A stretch of 64,000 bases of DNA from Phaeotremella fagi (taxonomy: Eukaryota > Basidiomycota > Tremellomycetes > Tremellales > Phaeotremellaceae), in contig BCHU01000007.1 in assembly GCA_001599715.1 (NCBI GenBank), forward strand, positions 935,586-999,585. Reading direction: 5' to 3'. Every line of letters starts with the position of its first letter. Position 1 is the first letter of the stretch. Made by a program: the position numbers and the translations under genes. Below, in pieces: positions 56,379 through 64,000 of the stretch. The notes beneath the pieces are model-generated. The model made no database searches, was not told the origin of the DNA, and worked only from the letters and a program-made list of their open reading frames with translations.

Positions 56379-58286
56379 TCAAGACTTGTTCAACCCTTGA
56401 ACAACCTCGTCAACCTTTCCTCTAACCCTAACGAAACCCCTATAATATCTATTCCAATCTTCCCCTCTCCCAGCCCCTTCCTCAATCTCATTCCCCTTCC
56501 CCGTCCCACTCCCACTCCCATCCCCATTCTCAACCAAACAAATCGTCATAGCCCTCTCGAAACATTCCCCACTGTTTTCCAGATATTCCAATTTCTCCTC
56601 CACCCCCATAAGTCCCTGTTTCTGTTTCAGTTCCTTTTCCAATAACACACCTTTAGTGAAGAACGATTCGGCTGCCAGTAGATTCGTGTCCCTTTTCAAG
56701 AGGTTGGTGGAAGTTATCAAAGGGTTTGAGCGGGGTTGTAAAAAAACTTTGTTTGGGTTGTTGAAGAATTCGATCAAGTTTTCTGAGATTTTCAATGATT
56801 CGTTCACTTGAGTTAAGGATGGTAGACCACGAGCATGATCCACTGAGGCTAAGTGAAGTTTGAAGAGGGCTGTACGATTTTGTAGCCATAATGAATGAAG
56901 GGTTGAGGCTGCGTTTGATTTCGTTGGTGTCGGTGTTGGTATTAGGTCTGTAGTGTTGGGTAGAAGAGACAGGGCTGTTGTTTGTAACGAAGCTGCTAGT
57001 GGGAGTTCTGATGACATGGCGTAGTACGCTGAAATCGATGTTAAGAGGTTGATAGTCGCTCGAAGAATTGGTGGGGGCAGTGTAGGGTTTGATGTTGCGT
57101 TGGATTGCGGTTTAGATTTGGTGATCGATTTCGATCTCCACCCAAACCACCCTTTAACTTCTTCAACTTCAACTTCAACCTTCGAGGGGACTTGAATACC
57201 AACCCTATCCAAACCCCAAGTCCACCATGACAAAGCTTCATGCGAATCACCGACTCGATTACACAAATCACCAATCTTGTTTGAATATCTCAAAATCCTA
57301 GCCTCAACGACCGAAGACTGTCCACCTCCACCACTGGAAACACCGTTAAAAGAATTCAAAACCTGTTCATATAATTCCTTGGATTGATTCAAGGCGTCGT
57401 TAGTGGATATACGTTCCAGAATACCTGCTTTTAGGATTAACAAATCGATGACTGCAGGATCACCTTGGGGTGCTATCGAACTTGAACTTGAGGTGGTGGG
57501 TGGACCAGGTTGACGTAAAGAAGATAAAGTAGGAGGGAAGACTAATCCACGTTTCCTAGCTTCTGAAATAGCCAGATCGACATATTCTTCAGCTAATTCG
57601 TAACCTCTATCAATCCTGTTGATCCCACTAAGGTTAGAACTGATTAAACCCGATCTACCCATTTGTGGATGAATTCCACTCCCACTCCCACCACCATTGG
57701 ATCCAGATTTACTAATGATAGAAGGGTTAGAACCTGATCCGATAGATTGACAGATCCAAGCTCCTCTCAACGCATGACGGGCTTTCCAACCCAATCGAGG
57801 ATCGGTTCCACCTTTATCCCCACCTGTCCAAGATAGGTTTTCCATTTGCCAACCGAATTGATCTTCCCCCTCCCCGGCTCCGGACGGTGAACGAGAAGGA
57901 ATAGCTAATTCCATGTTCTCGATGTAATAATGTAACCCTTCGAAGGAGAGGAAGGAGAGTGTACCTAAACCGATTGTCCCGTAGAGGATTAGACGTAGGA
58001 TACGACCTAGATAGGAGATGGTGTAGATTGCTGGTGAGGCGTAATCTTCCCTTGGCATGTTGCTGGGCATCACTAGTGGTGGTCTGGAAGAGGTGGTCGG
58101 GGTCGGGGTTGGAGTGTTAGATGTGGAGGTGCTTTCATGACGTTTGAATTGAGATGGGTTTAGGGTTATTACAGCTCCTTGTCGAGTGAGAGGAGTTATC
58201 AGACGACTATGAGGGAGTGTAAGCTGTCTTTCATTGTGTTCTTGGATCATTCGTTTAACTTACAGCTTGCCTATTGATCTACTCAT
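56379..58286 (-). CDS. Mitochondrial membrane protein with TPR-like helices (Mgr3-like candidate)
   Basis: A first short exon from 58286 (MSRSIGKL) spliced across a 36-nt intron to QLTLPHSRLITPLTRQGAVI gives a basic, Ser/Thr-rich mitochondrial presequence; without it the long frame starts at 58250. A hydrophobic segment follows (LILYGTIGLGTLSFLSF, then EGLHYYIENMELAIP), and then a helical domain with TPR-like pairs, such as ALRGAWICQSIGS, ELAEEYVDLAISEARKRGLV, LILKAGILERISTNDALNQS, SKELYEQVLNSFN and GDSHEALSWWTWGLDRVG. Glycine- and serine-rich loops lie between. One membrane helix plus TPRs in mitochondria resembles Mgr3, an adaptor of the i-AAA protease, but this is a resemblance only. The body is a single exon of over 600 codons, unusual among its intron-rich neighbours. 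Confidence 0.65.
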
Positions 58287-59042
58287 TTTTGTTGTTCTGA
58301 TAGATTGAAATCGGATCTCATGTCATTCGGACACTCAGAAATAGTTTCAAGATTGACGGAATCAAATACAAGTGTGGCAGTTATGATGCAGACATGGGAT
58401 ACAAAGAAGTACAAGTACTTTGTACATCCTTCTTCTCAATTCATCAGAGGACTATTATCCAAATCACATCAAAGATCAATCTGATCACCCTGATATCTTC
58501 CTATCAAAGATCCCTACCAGGGGGTACCGCTTTTGATCCATTCAACTCAAAGTTCTGAACGATATTTGTGAGAGTAGGAGTTAGACGACTGGAGCCAGAG
58601 AAGATAAAAGGGGTTCATACGGTTCCCTAAGGTATATGGACTACATTCACAAAGCAAATATCAAGTACATATATTCGATACAGATACTTACCATCTCGTC
58701 TGATAGATCATCCTCAACATCCAATCCAACTCAACACAATACCAAGCATAAAACGAAATAAGCATGAGGTGCCTTATTGCTTCACAGGATTAAGGGTCCA
58801 ATGAATGTGGCGTTATACACGGTGCTTGATAACGCGCACGGTCCCAGTCGTCGCGTCCCTGACCCTGAGTAATTGACCCTGGTGGCAGATTTGTTGTTGT
58901 TTGTCACTGCTTGTTACAAAACACGAAGAGTCAAAGGTGGAAAAGTTTAACATATCATATTCACTTTCACTTGTAAACAACAACATCAACACACTCTTTT
59001 ACTATCACATTCATTCACCTATCTCTAATCTAATCATCAACG
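58287..59042. other. Divergent promoter region
   Basis: The 756 bp between divergent starts contain no supported gene. The last 100 bp before the GPI-protein start are rich in C, A and T (leader-like). Confidence 0.4.
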
Positions 59043-59779
59043 ATGCTCTTCACCACCCTCACCACTCTCTCAGCTTTAGCTCTTGGATCAATCGTTCGTG
59101 CCGTCTCAGTCGTGACTCCAGTAACAGGTGACGATTGGTTATCTGGAACGACAACCCAAACAATTTCATGGTTACCCGTCAAAATCGATCAAACCTCTTT
59201 CACAGTAGTGTTGTCAAATCAAGTAAGTATCAATTCTCAAACGGATCCCTTCGAAATCTCAACTCATGTTACTGACCACCGCAGGCCGGATTCTTAGGTC
59301 CAACCTCAACCCAAACGATCCTCATCGCCAACCAATCAACAGGATCAGCCGACGTCGTCCAATCAACAACAGTAACCTATCCCTCAGGAGCCTGGCCAAC
59401 AGGTCATTCCTTCCGTATCAATCTCCAATCATCCCCTACAGACGGTAACATCCTAGCCCAATCTGGTGAATTCAACATCACCTATTCTGCACTTTCTGCT
59501 ACTTCCGCTTCTACTTCTGGTATCGCTCCTACGACGATCAGTGGTTTGGTCACTACGAGTGCTTCTGTTGTTACTGTTACATCTTCTGATTCGGCGGTAG
59601 CTGGGGGAGCTAGTGGTGGTATCATCCCCTCTGTTGTGAGTAGCCTTTAATACGACTTTTTGGGAGTGTTTAATTGATTTTTTTTCGGGTAGACCGCTAA
59701 ATCTGGAGCGATCGGTTTGACACCATCAACTTTCCTCGCTGCTGTTATCGGAGCAATGGGCGTTTACACCTTACTGTAA
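59043..59779 (+). CDS. GPI-anchored Ser/Thr-rich cell-surface protein (Kre9/Knh1-type N-domain)
   Basis: A signal peptide (MLFTTLTTLSALALGSIVRA) is followed by VTPVTGDDWLSGTTTQTISW, the start of the Ser-Thr-rich GPI-anchored/Kre9-Knh1 N-terminal domain, with FTVVLSNQAGFLGPTSTQTI, WPTGHSFRINLQSS and LAQSGEFNITYS. A Ser/Thr/Ala-rich stretch (SATSASTSGIAPTT) suits O-mannosylation. The C-terminus has small residues for GPI attachment (GGASGG) and a hydrophobic end (LTPSTFLAAVIGAMGVYTLL). The protein should be on the plasma membrane or cell wall. Introns at about 59224-59284 and 59636-59693. Family placement is by domain pattern and topology. Confidence 0.82.
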
Positions 59780-60138
59780 ACTCAGAGCAAGACATGAACA
59801 CCTTCTTTTCGCTTCACGGAGACTATGGATTTTCATACTCAGTTTTAGTTATGATCAACGACAAAAATCAGAAACTAGATCCTCAACTTGTTAAACGGAC
59901 ATTCCCCCATTTTCTTTCTTACTTTCCATTTTATACTTTTAGTTATCACACTTGATTACCTCTAGGTTGATTCGTTTTACGTTCATTGCGTCAATTTACA
60001 TGCATTGTATGCGTCCTTCTTTTTAGGTCTGATAGCTGGCACCAGAATGAAAAGTCTATCTTTGAATCGAATGCATTAACCCGATAAAAATGAAGTATGA
60101 TTACAATACAACACCGCAATAACAGTAGACAGGAATAG
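59780..60138. other. Convergent 3' intergenic spacer
   Basis: This 359-bp region lies between the GPI-protein stop and the stop of the first family-3 gene. It is T-rich and 3' UTR-like, with no feature. Confidence 0.4.
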
Positions 60139-61389
60139 TTACGATCTATATCGTTCAGTTTGAACAAGCACATTCCCAAGCCAATCCGGTTCATCTATTT
60201 CCTCGACCTCCTCCAAATCCCCTAGCCATGGATTGGGTGGCTGATCGAACAAGTTGTAATAGATATCAGGTTGATCTCGATAAAGAGAAATCAGGGGTTT
60301 GAAATCATAACGATATTTCAATTCTTGATCGTCCGTGTCCGTACTCGACTCTAATTTCAATCTACCTTCCAAACCCTCCCGAATGTTCGTAACCAATCTC
60401 GTCCAATGAATCAAATGAATCTTCTCAATCGTTAGCGTTTTCTCATGACCGTTCTTCGCCAATCCCAATTTCTTGAGATTCGTGAAAACAATTTGTTTCT
60501 CAGGTTCGATTGGGTTATCGTTCCCGTTTAACGCATACGGATGTTGATGAAGATAAATAACGAAACTACATGATTGAGAACTTTTGGTGATAGTTTCATA
60601 GATGTCATCGATAGCTTCATCCACTGGACCTTGTGTACCCCTTCTCCAAGATTTACGAAATAGAGAGATAGGACGGAAATGAAGGAAGATTGAGATCTCG
60701 CATTTGGTTAGGTTATCGAAATTCCTTCGGAACGGTATCGAGGATGAGAGAACCTGCATGGGAAGAGGACGATCGTATGACCAAGTCAGAACCAATTGTT
60801 TGAGATTCGGAGTGAAAGGTTGAAAACTACTATGAGCCAATGGAGACAATCCAGGTTGAACGTTTTTGATGATCAACGTCGTGATGTTCAGTTGAGAGAG
60901 AGAGTCAATCAAACGTCCCCATCGAGGTGTGGGATTCGTTCCTGATCCTTTAGCACTGTACGCCGAAAGATGGGGTTGATTGTGAACGCTCAAAGTCGTC
61001 AGATTCGGAAACATCTCATGTAGACGACCACAAATTTCAACAGAGGGTAGGGTGATCATCCGACCCAAACAAATCGTTCTTGTAATCTTCAATAAATCGA
61101 GTTTAGAGGTTGAACCCAAACTTCTCAATATTCCACTAACACTACGTTCAGCTTTCCGATCGTAGCCCTCGAGAACACCTAGATCTTTCGGATCGTGAGA
61201 TCGCCAAGATTGGTGTTTGGCTCCCTCGAACAGATTTCAGGTTGGATAGGTCTTCTCTGCTATTGTGTCGTAGAAAATTCGGTTTAGTGACATGTATTCA
61301 CTGATGTTGTTTTGTTCTGTTGGGTAGAGATGGGCAACGATGTTGGACACTATTTCGGGGTAGTTGAATATTGAATTGGATCGGGACAT
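60139..61389 (-). pseudogene. Family 3 copy A, F-box-like, interrupted by an in-frame TGA
   Basis: Read from the ATG at 61389 the frame gives MSRSNSIFNYPEIVSNIVAH, LYPTEQNNISEYMSLNRIFY and DTIAEKTYPT, then a TGA (61237-61239), and continues without shift as NLFEGAKHQSWRSHDPKDLG, VLEGYDRKAERSVSGI and onward to ERYRS at 60139. The neighbour copy B reads YENIDLFE at this place, so the homologous frame runs straight through the stop. The opening resembles an F-box start (FNYPEI), and LRR-like strands follow (FPNLTTLSVHNQPHLS, LKQLVLTWSY). The C-terminus KYRYDFKPLISLYRDQPDIY is highly similar to copy B. The part after the TGA has an ATG (61128) and could still be made as a 329-residue protein. Recent nonsense mutation, a truncated but functional protein, or a sequence error are all possible. 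Confidence 0.6.
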
Positions 61390-61738
61390 TGTTGAGTAAG
61401 GTAAGTTCTGAGTGACTATGTTGCTGTTGCTGTTGCTATCAGTATCGATATTTACGCCGATGACCTCGTAATCTCACTTTGAAAATGGAGGATGAAACAA
61501 TTGAACAACAAAGGATCTGTACGTACACGTGGAAATGAGTATGCGAAATAATCTTCTATCCTCAAATTCCACCGCACAGCCAGACTGCCAGACATAATAC
61601 GTCGTACACCACGCTCAAAAGAGAAAAACACATGCATCTGTATTTTTTTTCGCACAGTCCAAAATGATCGTTAACAATCCGTCACAGCTAAAATCCTGGT
61701 AATCTACAGATCTAACAAACCTTTCCATCACCAACTCG
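61390..61738. other. Intergenic spacer between family-3 copies A and B
   Basis: This 349-bp stretch is the promoter side of copy A. It contains ACAAAGGA at 61508-61515, a relative of the family-1 octamer, which may be chance. No gene is supported. Confidence 0.35.
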
Positions 61739-63076
61739 CTAACCAACAAGTTTATACCCAACATCCTTAACCCAATCCGGTTCATCAATCTCCCCAATCT
61801 CCCCCAAATCCCCAACCCCCATAACAGGAACTTCATCAAACAAATTGAAATAAACCTCCCGTCGATCTCGATAAAGTGAAATCAAAGGTTTGAACTCGAA
61901 CTTGTATCTACAATTCCCTTCCTTCGACGTCAACCTCTCTTTCAAACCTTCTTGAACTCTTCTAACGAATTTAGCCCAGTAGATCGATTTGACTGTTTCC
62001 CTAGCTTTCGCGGGTGTGTAGCCAACAGCTAATTTTTTGAGATCGCGGAATTGTAGTTTTTTGCCGTAATTTGGTGAATAATCTTTTTTGGATTTGGATT
62101 GATGGGGTTGTTGATGGAGATAGATGGTGTAGGTACAGTTACGTGAACCTTTCGTCATGATGGTTTTGTATAGATCATCAACGACTTCATGTACCGGACC
62201 TAAACCCTCTTTCCAATCTGAATTGAATAAAGCGTTCTCGTGAAAATAAAGGACGACGGAGACCTGACAATCTTTTGATAGATTTTCGAAATTCCTTGGT
62301 GAAGATGAAGAGAGATTGGAATGGGAGATTTTATCTTTGAATTTCCAATCTAGAACCAGATGGTTCAATTGATGGGTGAACGGTTGAAAACTTTTGAATT
62401 CCATTGAATTCAATCCATCAGTTATACCTTGTATAATCAAGATTTCTAGATCCCCACGGAAAACAGAATCAATCATACGTTTCCAACGTGCATCTGGATT
62501 CGCATTCGTAGCCCCATTAGTCGTGTACGCCGTCAAGTATATTTGATTGTCAACAACAAGAGTTTTTAGGTTCGGTAAGATTTTATCTAAATTCCCAACG
62601 ATCTCAATTGGCGGGAGACAAGTGAAATATTTCATATGAACCGTATGTGTAACCTTCAACAACTCCAATTTAGGATTCGTACCAATTTGTCGTAAGTGAC
62701 CATTAGAGGTAGAATTTTTAACAATCTTCTTGTCATAGCCTTGGAGTGCACCTAAATCCTTCGGGTTATGGTATTTCCATGGTCCACAAGAGTCGAATTC
62801 AAAGAGATCGATGTTCTCGTAAATCAGTCGTGAGATTATATCGTAGAAGATCCGCTTGATTGGCATGTAGACGCAGACATTGTTACCTTCTCTCGCGAAG
62901 AGGATGGAGATGATGTTGTCGATTATTTCGGGGTAGTTGAAGATTGATCGGGGGTTGTAGGGGGGTGGTGTGGTCGGTGCTGGCTTTTTGGACTGTTCGT
63001 GTTAGTAAGTATCGTTTATCATCCTTGGAAGATAGACTTGGTTCAAACTCACCTTTGCAGTCTTCTTCTTTGCCAT
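61739..63076 (-). CDS. Uncharacterised protein with F-box-like start, family 3 copy B
   Basis: A 24-nt first exon (MAKKKTAK, from 63076) is spliced across an intron ending AACAG to SKKPAPTTPPPYNPRSIFNY, PEIIDNIISILFAREGNNV and VYMPIKRIFYDIISRLIYEN. The degenerate F-box-like helix (FNYPEIIDNII) is followed by leucine-rich strands (DKILPNLKTLVVDNQIYLT, FTHQLNHLVLDWKF), then CTYTIYLHQQPHQSKSKK, FRDLKKLAVGYTPAKARETV, KSIYWAKFVRRVQEGLKERL and the strongly conserved YKFEFKPLISLYRDRREVYF. It ends DEPDWVKDVGYKLVG. No stop interrupts the frame. F-box-like proteins often recruit substrates to SCF ligases, but neither Skp1 binding nor function is shown. Confidence 0.72.
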
Positions 63077-63279
63077 TTCGAACGCGAAGAATGAGCGACA
63101 ACAACAAATATCATTTGGTCAACATTGACGCGTTTGTTTCAAAACGCCATGATGAAACACGTGGGAATCGAAATGCTTTTCCTTGTTTTTGGCGTTCACT
63201 GAGGGTGAAATGAGTGAATCAGCCGGTATGGTAACAACCACCTAGCCTGCTGTGCCATATTTAAGCTTACAAACAAGTA

Positions 63280-64000
63280 TCAGCCCATACTTTCCATGTT
63301 TGATAGCCAAGCAGCTTCCAGAAACGGAACCCAGACTACTTTGCTTAGTGGCACTATCCAGTTCAGTTGTGGCATACGATAGACTTCATATATCGATATA
63401 CTGTTCTGCAGTACCCTCGAGAGATAACCACTAACACTAACGTAACACCCCCTGAATAGGTACCTTAATGATTCAAACCATTCAGGCTCTTCAACCTCAT
63501 CGATTTCTCCTAAATCGCCTTTCATTGATACCGGTTCGTAGTCGAACAGATCGAAATAGATTGAAGGTTCTTCATGATAGAGATCGGTCAATCTTTTAAA
63601 CTCGTATTTTGGTGAGGGTAGATTTGAGTTCTCGAATTTTTCAGATAATCCTTTACGAACGTTGTTGACGAATTTTGTCCAGTGAATTTGTTGGAACGTA
63701 CCCGATATGTTTCGAAATGATAATTTGTATTTATAGGTGATAGCTAAACTCGTCCGAGTGGGAGTCATGATTCTTCCGTCTGACCTATTGAATTGTCGTG
63801 TTATATCGGTTCGATGGAGAAAAATCTCGAAACTGCACGACGGAGAACCGTTTGTGATCATGGAGTATAGCTCTGCAATCGTATTTTCTATTGGATCTTC
63901 GGATTGTTTCAGTTTTTTAGTCAAAACTGCTTCGATAGGGAAGTGAATTATGATGAAAACTTTACAATCAACTAGATGGTCGAAAATCCTCGGTAATCCT
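63280..64000 (-). CDS. Family 3 copy C, 5' part outside the window
   Basis: The frame enters from the right edge as GLPRIFDHLVDCKVFIIIHF, then EAVLTKKLKQSEDPIENTIA, matching RNFDNLTKCEISIFLHFRP of copy A. It continues with ELYSMITNGSPSCSFEIFLH, FRNISGTFQQIHWTKFVNNV, RKGLSEKFENS, YEFKRLTDLYHEEPSIYFDL and GDLGEIDEVEEPEWFESLRY. Where copies A and B stop within 8-9 residues of the last Trp, the frame runs on about 55 residues more to 63280, or an intron (donor GTACCT near 63464) removes part of this tail. The start codon and F-box-like region lie beyond the window. Function unknown. Confidence 0.65.
   Translation of the reverse strand, partial: GLPRIFDHLVDCKVFIIIHFPIEAVLTKKLKQSEDPIENTIAELYSMITNGSPSCSFEIFLHRTDITRQFNRSDGRIMTPTRTSLAITYKYKLSFRNISGTFQQIHWTKFVNNVRKGLSEKFENSNLPSPKYEFKRLTDLYHEEPSIYFDLFDYEPVSMKGDLGEIDEVEEPEWFESLRYLFRGCYVSVSGYLSRVLQNSISIYEVYRMPQLNWIVPLSKVVWVPFLEAAWLSNMESMG

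Noticed and set aside
1..64000. Search for transposons, tRNA or rRNA genes
   Set aside because: No transposase, reverse transcriptase, long terminal repeat or tRNA-like box pair was recognised by eye; short or degenerate ones could have been missed.

Overview
The window is a stretch of a fungal chromosome, most likely from a basidiomycetous yeast of the Tremellomycetes (Cryptococcus/Kwoniella/Tremella type). Almost every gene is split by many tiny GT-AG introns (about 35-65 nt), intergenic spaces are short, 5' leaders are pyrimidine-rich, and the proteins are clearly fungal (Zn2Cys6 factor, Ams1, Mam3, Kap114, Sec1, Atg1, MARVEL, GPI-anchored Ser/Thr-rich protein). No rRNA or tRNA gene, CRISPR array or transposon was recognised. 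Genus and species are inference.

Layout. 0-3.5 kb: 3' end of vacuolar alpha-mannosidase AMS1, then a Zn2Cys6 transcription factor. 3.9-14.7 kb: a dispersed tandem family of six small unknown proteins of 231-237 aa (two on +, four on -), interrupted by a MAM3-like CNNM gene and a small unknown gene. The four minus-strand copies form an ABAB pattern, so a two-gene unit was duplicated. Four of the six carry the same 8-mer, ACCTTTGT in gene sense, about 135-160 bp before the start codon, which suggests shared control by an HMG-box type regulator. 15.1-28.5 kb is core machinery: a Zip3/HEI10-like RING coiled-coil protein, LSM1 (mRNA decay), SEC1 (exocytosis), KAP114 (nuclear import), SEN15 (tRNA splicing) and PDB1 (pyruvate dehydrogenase E1 beta).

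28.7-36.2 kb: two large tandem paralogues of unknown function on the minus strand, with an N-terminal zinc-finger-like block, a long Asn/Gln/Ser-rich middle, an Arg/Ser patch and a helical C-terminal part. 36.5-43.8 kb: a PA-TM-RING ubiquitin ligase, an aldo/keto reductase, a tubulin-tyrosine-ligase-like protein and a class III aminotransferase. 45.7-48.9 kb: the autophagy kinase ATG1 behind a long leader region. 49.5-60 kb: a small unknown protein, a MARVEL-type membrane protein, an unknown acidic protein, a cytochrome P450, ribosomal protein eL29, a mitochondrial Mgr3-like candidate and a GPI-anchored surface protein. 60.1-64 kb: three tandem members of a third unknown family with an F-box-like N-terminus. 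One of these has an in-frame TGA and another runs off the right edge.

The housekeeping genes are not functionally linked to one another. The striking part is that three separate apparently lineage-restricted tandem families sit among them. All exon-intron models were made by eye from splice consensus and protein continuity. Gene ends are firmer than internal junctions.
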